Made by a program: the position numbers and the translations under genes
Part shown: piece by piece, positions 42,364 through 51,161 of the stretch
How the letters are laid out: the number at the start of each line of letters is the position of its first letter
How positions within the stretch are numbered: position 1 is the stretch's first letter
Source: Flavimaribacter sp039888615
GTDB taxonomy: Bacteria > Pseudomonadota > Alphaproteobacteria > Rhizobiales > Rhizobiaceae
Assembly (NCBI GenBank): GCA_039888615.1
Contig: JBDQQS010000001.1
Direction: 5' to 3' (one strand)
Length of the DNA stretch: 64,000 nucleotides
The notes under the pieces: generated by a model
Seen by the model: the letters and a program-made list of their open reading frames with translations, nothing else
Databases searched by the model: none
Told to the model about the DNA's origin: nothing

Positions 42364-42780
42364 ATGACGGACGTGAAGGATCTTTTCAAATACCCGGGGG
42401 ATGTCGACGCCTACGGTTTCGACTGGGGACAGCTCTCCGTGACGCTCGGACCGAAAGTGAACGATGCAAAGCAGTTTTCGGCGGCTGTGGTGACCGTGCC
42501 GCCGGGGCAGGGACATGCACGACACAACCATCCCGGCTCCGAGGAAATCATCTTCATCCTCAAGGGAGAGGGCGAACAGATGGTCGAGGATGAGGCGGGC
42601 AATCCGCATACCGAAACGGTCGCTGCCGGCTGTTCGGTGTTCATTCCCGAAAGCCGATACCATTCGACGCTCAACATTGGTTCGGAAGAGATGCAGATTT
42701 TCGTGGTGTACTCGCCTGCGGGTCCGGAAGAGCTGTTGAAGGAAATGCCGGATTTCCACCTTATTCCAGCGGAGGCGTGA
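42364..42780 (+). CDS. single-domain cupin protein
   Basis: This 138-residue cupin has motif 1 PPGQGHARHNHPGSEEIIFILKGEGE (His, His, Glu) and motif 2 VAAGCSVFIPESRYHSTLNIG (His), so a complete metal site. ATG at 42364 has SD GAGAGG at good spacing; an earlier ATG at 42358 overlaps the previous stop. It is the third gene of the operon. The reaction is unknown. Confidence 0.8.
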   Translation: MTDVKDLFKYPGDVDAYGFDWGQLSVTLGPKVNDAKQFSAAVVTVPPGQGHARHNHPGSEEIIFILKGEGEQMVEDEAGNPHTETVAAGCSVFIPESRYHSTLNIGSEEMQIFVVYSPAGPEELLKEMPDFHLIPAEA

Positions 42781-42783
42781 ACT

Positions 42784-43962
42784 ATGGATGCGAAAAATAC
42801 CGAAACATTGCCTTACGATTTCGGCCACCTGGACGATCTGATGGAGGAGGCTGGCATCGACGTCCTTCTCGCCACGTCGAAGCACAATGTCCAGTATCTG
42901 CTTGGCGGGTATAAATTCATTTTCTTTTCGGCGATGGACGCCATCGGACACAGCCGCTACCTGCCCATCATCGCCTACGTCAGAGGCGCGCCAGAAAAAA
43001 CCGCTTACATCGCGAACAGGATGGAGGGTATGGAGCACGCCAACAATCCGTTCTGGACCCCGCACTTCAAGCCGGTCGCATGGGGGTCGACTGACGCCAT
43101 GGCCGATGCGATCAGCCATCTGAAGTCTGCGGCGCCAGCCTCGCCGCGGATCGGCATCGAGCCCGGGTTTTTGCCGATTGACGCCGCCAGAAATCTGGAA
43201 GCGGCCTATTCCAATGCGCCTCTTGTGGACGCTTGTGGCGTTCTAGAACGGCTGCGGGCTGTGAAGACGCCAACCGAACTCGCCCTGTTGAAGGACGCCT
43301 CGGAGCGTATTGGGAAATCCATGCAGGCGACCATTGCGGCGTCTCGTGAAGGGTCGACCAAGCATGAGATCATCGAGAGGCTGCGTCAGGAAGAGACCGG
43401 GCGCGGATTGCAGTTCGAATACTGTCTGTTGACGCTCGGCGCATCGCATAATCGGTCCGCTTCAGGTCAGGCATGGGCGCAAGGCGAGGTGCTGTCGATC
43501 GATTCCGGCGGCAATCTCGATGGCTACATCGGCGATATCTGTCGCATGGGCGTTCTAGGCGAGCCAGATGCGGAACTGGAAGATCTGCTTGAGGAAGTCG
43601 AAACCGTTCAGAGGGCGGCATTCTCGAAGGTGCGCGCCGGGGCTCTCGGTGGCGACCTGATTGAAGCCGGACAGCAGGCGCTGGCAGAGCAGCCAAACCG
43701 GGACAGCACGGATTTCTTTGCCCACGGAATGGGTGTCATCACCCATGAGGCGCCATTTCTGATGACCAATCATCCGGTGGCTTATGAAGGCGTTGACGCC
43801 GACAAACCGCTGAAAGCGGGGATGGTCCTGTCTGTCGAAACGACGATGCAGCATCCGAGCAGGGGCTTCATCAAGCTGGAGGACACGCTGGCGGTCACCG
43901 AAAACGGTTTCGAGCTCTACGGGAGCGAAGGCCGTGGATGGAACCGCGGCGATATGGCGTGA
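42784..43962 (+). CDS. M24-family (creatinase/aminopeptidase P-fold) protein
   Basis: This 392-residue 'pita-bread' protein has an N-terminal creatinase-like domain (1-150) and a catalytic domain. The five dinuclear metal ligands are all present: Asp240, Asp251, His314, Glu352 and Glu366. It could be an Xaa-Pro peptidase, a creatinase-type amidinohydrolase, or a related C-N or C-S hydrolase such as DMSP lyase DddP-like enzymes. Its place in a small-molecule operon argues against a housekeeping peptidase. It starts 4 bp after the cupin stop. Confidence 0.83.
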   Translation: MDAKNTETLPYDFGHLDDLMEEAGIDVLLATSKHNVQYLLGGYKFIFFSAMDAIGHSRYLPIIAYVRGAPEKTAYIANRMEGMEHANNPFWTPHFKPVAWGSTDAMADAISHLKSAAPASPRIGIEPGFLPIDAARNLEAAYSNAPLVDACGVLERLRAVKTPTELALLKDASERIGKSMQATIAASREGSTKHEIIERLRQEETGRGLQFEYCLLTLGASHNRSASGQAWAQGEVLSIDSGGNLDGYIGDICRMGVLGEPDAELEDLLEEVETVQRAAFSKVRAGALGGDLIEAGQQALAEQPNRDSTDFFAHGMGVITHEAPFLMTNHPVAYEGVDADKPLKAGMVLSVETTMQHPSRGFIKLEDTLAVTENGFELYGSEGRGWNRGDMA

Positions 43963-44010
43963 GCAAAGCGATCGCTTTCCAAACAAAATTGTTCAAGGGA
44001 GGAGAATATC

Positions 44011-44637
44011 ATGAATGGCAAACGCATACTGATGCTGATTGGCGAATATTCGGAGGAATACGAAATCTTCGTCGTGCAACAGGCGCTGGAGGCCCTGGGC
44101 CATACGGTCGATATCATTTGTCCGGAGACCAAGAAGGGCGATCGGGTGACCACCAGCGTCCACGACTTCGCACCGGGCATCATGACGTGGACGGAGCACA
44201 AGGGTCACGCAATTGAGGTGACGCAGGACTTCGACACCACAACAACCGAGAGCTATGACTCCGTGTATATCGCCGGCGGTCGCGGACCCGAGTATATCCG
44301 CACCTATGAGCGGGTCCGGGAGATCGTCCGCGAGTTTCATCGCGACGACAAACCGATCGCAGCAATTTGTCATGGCGTGCAGGTGCTGGTCGCCGTACCG
44401 GAGGTCATCGCCGGCAAACGGATTTCCGGATTGTTCACGACGCAGCCGGAAATTGCCTTGACAGACGCAACCTATGTCCCGATCGGAGGCAAGGACGCCC
44501 TGCGTGACGGCAATCTTGTGACCGCCGAGGGCTGGACGGCGCTCGCGGCCTTCATACGCGAATATCTAGTCTTACTGGGCACCGAAATCGTTCATCACCC
44601 GATCGGCGCGCCAGGGGATATGGCGGCCGCCGAATAG
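44011..44637 (+). CDS. DJ-1/PfpI-family protein
   Basis: This 208-residue protein has the DJ-1/PfpI nucleophile elbow AAICHGVQ with Cys120 and His121, an upstream acidic residue in GEYSEEYE, and SVYIAGGRGPEYIRTYE. The residue count and the split between domains fit PfpI-type peptidase/deglycase or isonitrile hydratase-like enzymes. It follows the M24 gene by 48 bp with SD GGGAGGAGAATATC and closes the operon. Confidence 0.85.
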   Translation: MNGKRILMLIGEYSEEYEIFVVQQALEALGHTVDIICPETKKGDRVTTSVHDFAPGIMTWTEHKGHAIEVTQDFDTTTTESYDSVYIAGGRGPEYIRTYERVREIVREFHRDDKPIAAICHGVQVLVAVPEVIAGKRISGLFTTQPEIALTDATYVPIGGKDALRDGNLVTAEGWTALAAFIREYLVLLGTEIVHHPIGAPGDMAAAE

Positions 44638-44938
44638 AAAACGATGCAGTCCAAATGAGTGATCGTCGGCTTGGTAGCCTCAACGCAGTCACAGGGGAGG
44701 CAGGGCGTTGCGCCGGAAAGCTGCGCACTGTTCTCGGCCCGCGTTTGTGCACAGCTGATTTCATGGACGCGGGACGTGGCGCCTACTGGTTCGGAAACGT
44801 TCCGGCTCGCAGCACAGCAAAAGCCAGGTGGTGAAGCTCAAACGCGTTCTCTGATGAGGCTATAAATAAAGCGTCATCGGCAGATTGCCTCGCAAAAGAT
44901 CGATTGATATAACATTATAAAGATTGATCGGAGGCAAT
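44638..44938. other. non-coding interval
   Basis: About 300 bp lie between the DJ-1 gene and the next operon. Most is GC-rich with no credible frame. The last 50 bp are AT-rich (TTGATATAACATTATAAAG at 44904-44922) and probably hold the promoter of the operon starting at 44939. I found no well-spaced -35/-10 pair and no terminator. Confidence 0.5.
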
Positions 44939-45811
44939 GTGGACGCGCTAGACTTTCTCGCAATCGACGCCGTGGTGAATATCTGGACCAAGGAGGCCCT
45001 GAGCGGGCGTCCGGACAGGGAGGAATTTTACCGGCGCAAGGTCAAGGTCGATCAGGCGTCCTTTGAAGGCGTGTCGCTTGAAGAGATGATCGAGCGCATG
45101 GACGAGGCTGGCATTGAGCAATCTTTCCTGATTGCGGCCAAGGTCGGGACGCTCGGTCATCCGTCCTGCTACCACGTGCCATACGGGCTCGTCGCGGACG
45201 CAGTGCAGAAATATCCGGACCGGTTTCTGGGTCTCGCGGGCGTCGATCCGACCGAGGGCATGGCAGGGGTTCGCGAACTTGAACGCGCGGTGCGCGAATA
45301 CGGGTTCATCGGCGCGCACAGCTACCCGCACTGGTTCGAATTGCCGCCGGATCACGCTCGCTACTATCCGTTCTACGCAAAATGCGTCGAACTCGGTATT
45401 CCGATCCAGTTGCAGGTCGGCCAGTCGCTGATCTACGATCGCCGCTATCCGCGTCGCAGCGTAGGACGCCCGATCACCTTCGATACTGTCGCCTGCGACT
45501 TTCCGGAACTCAAGCTCATCGGCATTCATGTTGGCATTCCATGGACGGACGAGATGATCGCCATGGCGTGGAAGCACGAGAATGTGTTCATCGGTTCGGA
45601 TGCGCACGCGCCTGCCTATTGGCCGGCGAATTTCGTCCAGTACATAAACACCTACGGTCAGGACAAGGTGATCTTCGGGACGGATTTCCCGGTGCTCGAT
45701 TTCGCCAGGACCATGAAGCAGATCGATGATCTCGATCTGCGTCCGGGGCCGCGACGCAAGTTTCTGCGCGACAATGTGCTGCGAATCTACAATCTGGACA
45801 GCGCGTCGTGA
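44939..45811 (+). CDS. amidohydrolase-2 family protein lacking the HxH motif
   Basis: This 290-residue TIM-barrel protein is of the ACMSD/amidohydrolase-2 group. AGIEQSFLIAAKVG, YPDRFLGLAGVDPTEGMAGVRELERAV, FIGAHSYPHWFELPPDH, LKLIGIHVGIPWTDEMIAMA and DKVIFGTDFPVLDF are typical. The N-terminal metal motif DxHxH is replaced by Asp10-AVV-Asn14, so the two usual His ligands are Val12 and Asn14. The other His residues and the late Asp are kept. GTG at 44939 is chosen for the CGGAGG SD (TTG at 44924 is worse). A similar protein is encoded at 52777. Confidence 0.82.
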   Translation: MDALDFLAIDAVVNIWTKEALSGRPDREEFYRRKVKVDQASFEGVSLEEMIERMDEAGIEQSFLIAAKVGTLGHPSCYHVPYGLVADAVQKYPDRFLGLAGVDPTEGMAGVRELERAVREYGFIGAHSYPHWFELPPDHARYYPFYAKCVELGIPIQLQVGQSLIYDRRYPRRSVGRPITFDTVACDFPELKLIGIHVGIPWTDEMIAMAWKHENVFIGSDAHAPAYWPANFVQYINTYGQDKVIFGTDFPVLDFARTMKQIDDLDLRPGPRRKFLRDNVLRIYNLDSAS

Positions 45812-47262
45812 ATCTCGCCGAGGCGCTTGAAATCCACGCCCGCGCGCGGCCGCTGCACCCGGCGGTCATCGCCGGCGATTTGACGGTCACCCATGGCGAA
45901 TTTGCAGAGCGTGTGCGCAACGCCGCGGCGGGTCTGGCGGCCCTGGGCGTCAAGCGTGGCGATGTCATCGGGCTGTGCCTGCGCGACACCACTGATCACC
46001 TCGTTCTGCTGTTTGCGTTCGCGCGCGCCGGCATTGTCACGCTGCCGATCGACTGGCGCTGGACGGTTGCGGAAAAACAGAGCGTTGCGAAGCATTTCGA
46101 AGCGGCGGTAGTTTTCTGTGAAGACGATCAGCAGGACATTCCGGATGTGGCTGTCAGGACCATGGCAGATCTGGCTGCCGCTTCGCATGGCGAGGGGGAG
46201 ATTGTAGAATCGCCCGACGGCTCCTTGCCGCTGCTTCTGTCGCTTTCCTCCGGCACGACGGGGAGGCCAAAAGGGCCGAGAATCGACCATCGCCACATGC
46301 TGCGTCGCTTCTGGACGCACTGGATCAATTTCGGGCTCAACAGCACCGACCGTTATGTCTCGGCGACGCCGCTCTATTTCGGCGGCGGGCGCACTTTCTC
46401 CATGTCCGTGCTCTTCAGCGGCGGAACCGTGGTGCTGTATCCGCCGCCTTTCGATGTCGCCGATTTGCCGGGCGAGATCGCCTGCATCGACGCGACGAGC
46501 ATCTTTCTGGTGCCGGCGCAATTGCGCAAGCTGCTGGATTTGCCAGACGAAGCAACCGCGCCGATGAAGCGGCTGCGCCTTCTCCTGTCAAGCGGCGCGC
46601 CTTTGACGGGCGACGAGCGACATGAGATCGGCGCGCGCCTCTGTGAAAATTTCGTGGAATATTACGCCTCGACCGAAGGCGGCGGCGTATCCTATTCGGA
46701 CGCCGTCACGCAGCGGCGCCATCCGGATTCGGTCGGCTTGCCGGTTTTTGCGGTCGAGGTGGACGTTGTCGATGAAGACGATAAACCGCTTCCTGCCGGC
46801 GCGGTCGGTCACTTGCGCTATCGTGGGCCAGGCGTGGCTGACGGTTTCTACCGGGAGGAAGCGACGGAAAAATCGGCCTTCCGGCACGGATGGTTCTATC
46901 CGGGCGATCTCGCTGAGATCAACGAGGAAGGCTACGTCTTTCTGCGGGGGCGGGCCAAGGACATGATCATTCGGGGAGGGGTGAACATCCATCCAACCGA
47001 GATCGAGTTCGTGCTCCAGTCGCATCCGAATGTCGCCGAGGCAGCGGTCGTCGGTCGCGCTTCAAAGATAATGGGCCAGGAGGTAGCCGCATATGTCGTG
47101 CTCTCCCGCAACATATCCGACGACGACCTTGTCGTGTGGTGCCGCGAAAGGCTCGCGCCTTACAAGATCCCGCGCGACCTGATCCGTCTGGCCGAACTGC
47201 CGCGCAACAGCGCCGGAAAGGTGCTGAAATCCGAACTGCCGCCCCTGCCGGAGGACCTGTAG
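45808..47262 (+). CDS. AMP-forming acyl-CoA synthetase/ligase
   Basis: This 484-residue adenylate-forming enzyme has the P-loop LSLSSGTTGRPKG, YYASTEGGG (A5), GWFYPGDLAEINEEGYVFLRGRAKDMIIRGGVNIHPTEIE (A7-A8), and the C-terminal catalytic Lys in PRNSAGKVLKSEL. It is somewhat shorter than most CoA ligases (500-550), mainly in the N-terminal part. GTG at 45808 overlaps the previous stop. It should activate a carboxylic acid, possibly one released by the amidohydrolase encoded upstream. Confidence 0.9.
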   Translation: MNLAEALEIHARARPLHPAVIAGDLTVTHGEFAERVRNAAAGLAALGVKRGDVIGLCLRDTTDHLVLLFAFARAGIVTLPIDWRWTVAEKQSVAKHFEAAVVFCEDDQQDIPDVAVRTMADLAAASHGEGEIVESPDGSLPLLLSLSSGTTGRPKGPRIDHRHMLRRFWTHWINFGLNSTDRYVSATPLYFGGGRTFSMSVLFSGGTVVLYPPPFDVADLPGEIACIDATSIFLVPAQLRKLLDLPDEATAPMKRLRLLLSSGAPLTGDERHEIGARLCENFVEYYASTEGGGVSYSDAVTQRRHPDSVGLPVFAVEVDVVDEDDKPLPAGAVGHLRYRGPGVADGFYREEATEKSAFRHGWFYPGDLAEINEEGYVFLRGRAKDMIIRGGVNIHPTEIEFVLQSHPNVAEAAVVGRASKIMGQEVAAYVVLSRNISDDDLVVWCRERLAPYKIPRDLIRLAELPRNSAGKVLKSELPPLPEDL

Positions 47263-47264
47263 CA

Positions 47265-48449
47265 ATGGAATCGCTATCGTCGGCGTTCCCGAGGTTCGAA
47301 GACCTGCTTTCCGCAGCCATCGAGTCTGGCGAGATACCGGGCGCCTCGACAATCGTGACGTGGAAAGGCGTGGACTACGGCTGGCATGGCGGCTACCGGG
47401 ATCGTGGCGAGGCGTCGTCCATGCGCGAGGACACGATCTTCCGCATCGCCTCGATCACAAAGACGGTCACGTCGATCATCGCCATGCATTTCGTGGAGCG
47501 CGGAAAATTGCGTCTTGGCGAACCGGTTTCCAGCTACTTTCCCCAGTTTGAGAACCTGTCGGTGGGCGTCGAGATCGAGACGCCCTCAGGCCGCGTTCTC
47601 AAACGCGTGCCGGCGGAGCGCCCGGTACTCGTTTATGACCTTCTGCGTCACACCTCCGGCCTGACCTACGGGCAGTTTTCGGATGCGCTCATTCACAAGG
47701 AATACCGTGAATGCGGCATGTCGGATTTCGACCAGACATCCGGCGATCTCCTCGACAAGGTCGCGGAACTGCCGCTTGCCTACCAGCCTGGCTCCACCTT
47801 CGAGTACGGCATGTCCACCGACGTTCTGGGCTGGCTCCTCGAACTCATCGCGGATCGCAGCCTGGACGACCTCGTGCAGGAGATCGTCGCCGGTCCGCTA
47901 TCGCTCGAAACATTGGGTTTCTGGCCATCCCCAGACAAGATCGAGCGGATCGCGCAAACGCAGTCGGATCCAGTGACCGGCGAAATCCCGGTATTCGGTT
48001 CGAGAAATTTCTATGAGGCCGGTTGGGTGTCCGGCGGGCATGGGCTCTTTGCTTCCGTCTCCGATATCTCCCGCTACGCCCGGATGCTGCTTGCCGGCGG
48101 CGAACTCGACGGGACGCGGATCATCGGTCGTAAGACCCTGGAATGGATGACAAGCGATCACCTGCCGCGAGACGTAAAATTCGGGCTGTGCCTGGAAAAT
48201 CTGGGCGCGCTGGCGCCCACGCCGGAAATGAGGCAGGGCTTTGGTCTCGGCTTCGCAGTTCGCAACCGGATCGGCGGAAATGTGCTGCCGGGATCCGTCG
48301 GCGACTTCTTCTGGGCCGGTATCTCTGGCTGCTATTTCTGGATCGATCCCGCCGAGGATCTGTGCGCCGTGCTCATGATGCAGGCGCCGTCCCAGCGCGA
48401 TATCATGCGCTCCAACATGCGCCAGGCCATCTACGGCCACATCGCCTGA
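47265..48449 (+). CDS. serine beta-lactamase-fold hydrolase (class C/esterase type)
   Basis: This 394-residue cytoplasmic protein (no signal peptide) has the nucleophile motif SITK at 63-66, Tyr181 in FEYGMSTDVLG, LLRHTSGLTYG, and a late WAGISGCYFWIDP in place of the KTG box. The family covers esterases, amidases and peptidases as well as beta-lactamases. Given the absence of an export signal and its place in a catabolic operon, an esterase or lactone/amide hydrolase is most likely. It starts 2 bp after the ligase stop. Confidence 0.87.
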   Translation: MESLSSAFPRFEDLLSAAIESGEIPGASTIVTWKGVDYGWHGGYRDRGEASSMREDTIFRIASITKTVTSIIAMHFVERGKLRLGEPVSSYFPQFENLSVGVEIETPSGRVLKRVPAERPVLVYDLLRHTSGLTYGQFSDALIHKEYRECGMSDFDQTSGDLLDKVAELPLAYQPGSTFEYGMSTDVLGWLLELIADRSLDDLVQEIVAGPLSLETLGFWPSPDKIERIAQTQSDPVTGEIPVFGSRNFYEAGWVSGGHGLFASVSDISRYARMLLAGGELDGTRIIGRKTLEWMTSDHLPRDVKFGLCLENLGALAPTPEMRQGFGLGFAVRNRIGGNVLPGSVGDFFWAGISGCYFWIDPAEDLCAVLMMQAPSQRDIMRSNMRQAIYGHIA

Positions 48450-48564
48450 TATCAGCAGGCCAGACCCTCAGCCAAAAAACTTGATGCGCTCTGTCAAGAC
48501 GATTTGTCCAGACACATGGGTGGAATTCGGTTCAATTGGTCTTGCGGCAGATGGTAAATTATGC

Positions 48565-48590
48565 CTATTGTTATGTTTATATATCAATAG
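48565..48590. promoter_or_regulatory. AT-rich interrupted inverted repeat in promoter of 48623 gene
   Basis: CTATTG at 48565-48570 and CAATAG at 48585-48590 form perfect 6-bp arms around the AT-rich stretch TTATGTTTATATAT. The element shares TTGATATA (reverse strand) with the AT-rich region at 44904. It lies 33-58 bp upstream of the ATG at 48623. One of the HutC regulators could bind here, but the evidence is weak. Confidence 0.3.
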
Positions 48591-48622
48591 CGACCTGTAG
48601 CAGCCTGTGTGATTATCGGCCC

Positions 48623-49510
48623 ATGAACGTTTCCGACCACGGCAAAGGCATGAAACCCTGGCGCGGCCAGTCCTGGCCCCGGACCATGACGGGACGCAGC
48701 GCGCTCGTCGAACCGCTTCCCCATCACATTAGCTGCGACTCCCTGCACGTGTCCTTCAAGGCGGACCCGCAGAAGATCGCCAATCTGCTGCCGCCCGGCC
48801 TGGAGCCGCTGGAGACGGGTGAGGGATGGGTGATGATCGCCGAAATGGCGAAGGTCAGCGTGGAAGATCCGGACAATGGCTGGAAAGCGCCGGCGCGGTC
48901 CTCCTACAATGAATGTGTGCTCGGCTTTTACTGCCGATTTGGCGAGAAGCTGGGCCGCTACAGCGCTCTCGTGTGGGTCGATCGCGACTGGTCGATGGGT
49001 ATGGGGCCGATATTTGGCTGGAGCAAGAGACTGGCCGAGGTCGATCGAACCCGCCATCAGCTCGCCAATCCGCATTTCGCTGGCGGACCTTACATCCTGG
49101 GCGGCACAGTCTCGCGCTATGGCGCCACGATCGTCGAGATGGCGATACGGTTCGACGAGGAACCGAAGTCTCTTGAGCGGCTGCCGGGTCATGGCGGCTC
49201 CACCTTCCTGTATCGCTATGTCGCAAGCCCCAGCCCGGATGTGGATGATCTCGAACAGCTTTTCGAGCTTCAACTCGACAATGTCGTGACGCGCAATATC
49301 CGGGAAGGGGCAGGCAGTCTCCATTTCGGCAAGGCGCCGGACGAGGAACTGGCTGAACTCGGGGAAGTGACGGTAACCGGCGGCTATTCCTACGAGCGCG
49401 GCTGGACGACTGCGCGCAACGCCCGCCTTCTTCACGATTATCACGCATCGTCGCCGTCCGGCGACAAGCCTGATCTGAATTCAACCTACGCCACATCCAA
49501 ACCACAATAG
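48623..49510 (+). CDS. acetoacetate decarboxylase-family protein
   Basis: This 295-residue protein is of the ADC family. VSFKADPQKIANLLPPGLEPL, NECVLGFYCRFGEKLGRYSALVWVDRDWSMGMGPIFGWSKRLAEV and GGSTFLYRYVASP are visible. Lys135 in GWSKR corresponds to the Schiff-base Lys of GxPKK, so imine chemistry (decarboxylation or retro-aldol/dehydration) is possible. The start at 48623 has no strong SD; an upstream frame to 48536 lacks family similarity. It is the first gene of the ABC transporter operon. Confidence 0.85.
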   Translation: MNVSDHGKGMKPWRGQSWPRTMTGRSALVEPLPHHISCDSLHVSFKADPQKIANLLPPGLEPLETGEGWVMIAEMAKVSVEDPDNGWKAPARSSYNECVLGFYCRFGEKLGRYSALVWVDRDWSMGMGPIFGWSKRLAEVDRTRHQLANPHFAGGPYILGGTVSRYGATIVEMAIRFDEEPKSLERLPGHGGSTFLYRYVASPSPDVDDLEQLFELQLDNVVTRNIREGAGSLHFGKAPDEELAELGEVTVTGGYSYERGWTTARNARLLHDYHASSPSGDKPDLNSTYATSKPQ

Positions 49511-49524
49511 AAGAGAGAGGAACC

Positions 49525-50547
49525 ATGGCTAAATTCGAAATCAATCGTCGGACTTTCCTTGCAGGCGCCCAGGCGCTGGGCGCAGCGTCGCTGCTTCCCG
49601 GTCTCGCCGGCAAGGCGTTCGCCCAGGATCTGACGAAAATGACCTATCTGACGCCCTTCGGCTACCTGATCGGCTTCGCCGAAACGATGTACGCCGACAC
49701 AAGCGGCATCTTCAAGAAACACGGCCTCGACGTCACCATCGAGGGCGGTCGCGGATCGGCCATGGCCGTTCAGCAGGTCACCGCAAGCAACGCTTTGCTG
49801 TCGCGCACAGGCGGCACGGACCTGATCAAGGCCTATGCGAAAGATCCGTCAGTTGTGGCGGTTGCCGAAATCTACCAGAAGGACCTGTTCTTCGTGATCA
49901 GCGCCGAAGACGCGCCGATCAAGACGCCCGGAGACATGGCCGGCAAGACCATCGGCATTGTTTCAGCCGGCGGCGCCGTCGAGAATATCCTCGACATGAT
50001 GCTCGCCACCACCGGCGTGCCGAAGGACGAAGTCAGCCGTGAAGTGGTCGGCAACGCGCCGGCTGCGTTCGAACTCGTCAAGCAGGGCCGCATCGCAGCC
50101 TTTATCGCCACCAACGACACGCTATTCCAGCTCAATGTCGACAAACAGCCGGTTTTCGCCTGGTCGACCGACGACGTCGCGCTCTGCCCTGGACAGGTCT
50201 ACATGACGTCCAAGGCACAGTATGAGGACAACAAGGAAACCATCGCCAAGTTCATCGCGGGCGTTCACGAATGTCTCGGCGTTCTTCTGCAGACCGAAGA
50301 CCTGGCGCCAGTGATCGAGTCGATGTCCCAGAAATACGACATCTTTGAAGCCAAACGCCCCGACAAGGGCCTCTCGACACTGAAGAACAGCATCAGCAAC
50401 TATCAGGCCCCCTTTGAAGACAGATTGTTCTCGACGCCTGAGAAGTGGGAGTCAGCCTATAATCTCATGATCGGGGCAAAGCTGATCGAACCGCTCGACG
50501 AGAAGAACTTCTACGACGATACGGCGCGCTCGATGGCCTTCTCCTGA
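49525..50547 (+). CDS. ABC transporter substrate-binding protein (NMT1/SsuA type), Tat-exported
   Basis: This 340-residue protein begins MAKFEINRRTFLAGAQALGA, a twin-arginine signal with cleavage near AFAQ. The mature part shows TYLTPFGYLIGFAETMYADTSGIFKKHGLDVTIEGGRGSAMAVQQV, TPGDMAGKTIGIVSAGGAVENILDMML and AAFIATNDTLFQL, typical of the nitrate/sulfonate/taurine/THI5 group. SD AGAGAGGAACC. It works with the ATPase at 51154 and permease at 51984. The ligand is unknown; this family binds sulfonates, pyrimidine precursors and aromatic acids. Confidence 0.9.
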   Translation: MAKFEINRRTFLAGAQALGAASLLPGLAGKAFAQDLTKMTYLTPFGYLIGFAETMYADTSGIFKKHGLDVTIEGGRGSAMAVQQVTASNALLSRTGGTDLIKAYAKDPSVVAVAEIYQKDLFFVISAEDAPIKTPGDMAGKTIGIVSAGGAVENILDMMLATTGVPKDEVSREVVGNAPAAFELVKQGRIAAFIATNDTLFQLNVDKQPVFAWSTDDVALCPGQVYMTSKAQYEDNKETIAKFIAGVHECLGVLLQTEDLAPVIESMSQKYDIFEAKRPDKGLSTLKNSISNYQAPFEDRLFSTPEKWESAYNLMIGAKLIEPLDEKNFYDDTARSMAFS

Positions 50548-50564
50548 CGGCTGGAATTGTCTCC

Positions 50565-51161
50565 TTGCTGCTGCTCATCGATCTGCAGAAATCCTTTTGC
50601 GATCCTGACGGATCGATGGCGCGGCAAGGCTGGGACATCGCCGGTCTGAGCGATGCGGCGCGTCGCTGCAACGAACTGGCGTTGCTCGCGCGCCGGGCCG
50701 GCGCGCCGGTGGTGTGGACCCGCATGATGTTCGAACCGGATTACTCCGACGGCGGCCGCCTCATATCGGCCCTGCGGCCAAATCTGGCCAGGATCGGCGC
50801 GCTGAAACGCGGCAGCGGCGATGAAGAGCTGTCGCAACTGGTCGAGCAGGCTGCAGGAGACGCAATCATCGACAAGGCGCGGTTTTCCGCGCACTACGCC
50901 ACCCCCCTTGAAGCCATGCTTCGGGCGCGGCAAACAAATGAGATATTCGTCGCAGGCGTGACAACGTCGATGTGCGTCGAGAGCACGGTGCGTGACCTCG
51001 GTCAGAGAGATTATCACGTGCGCGTGGTCGAGGACGCCTGCGCCGATTTCGACACACAACGTCATGAAAATTCAATAGGGACCATGGGTTTCGGATTTGC
51101 AGAAATTATCGATTTCCGATCAGCCGCAGAGGCGTTTGAACGGGATGGAAGTCATGTCTGA
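50565..51161 (+). CDS. isochorismatase-family cysteine hydrolase
   Basis: This 198-residue enzyme begins MLLLIDLQKSFCDP (TTG start). The catalytic triad Asp6, Lys104 (IIDKARFSAHYATPL) and Cys137 (GVTTSMCVEST) is complete. The family includes nicotinamidase, N-carbamoylsarcosine amidase and ureidoacrylate hydrolase, so amide or carbamate cleavage is likely. It lies between the binding-protein and ATPase genes, overlapping the latter by 8 bp. Confidence 0.88.
   Translation: MLLLIDLQKSFCDPDGSMARQGWDIAGLSDAARRCNELALLARRAGAPVVWTRMMFEPDYSDGGRLISALRPNLARIGALKRGSGDEELSQLVEQAAGDAIIDKARFSAHYATPLEAMLRARQTNEIFVAGVTTSMCVESTVRDLGQRDYHVRVVEDACADFDTQRHENSIGTMGFGFAEIIDFRSAAEAFERDGSHV

Noticed and set aside
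44904..44922. Sigma-70 promoter TTGATA/TATAAA
   Set aside because: The two hexamers are only 6 bp apart, so they cannot form one promoter. I only note the AT-rich region.
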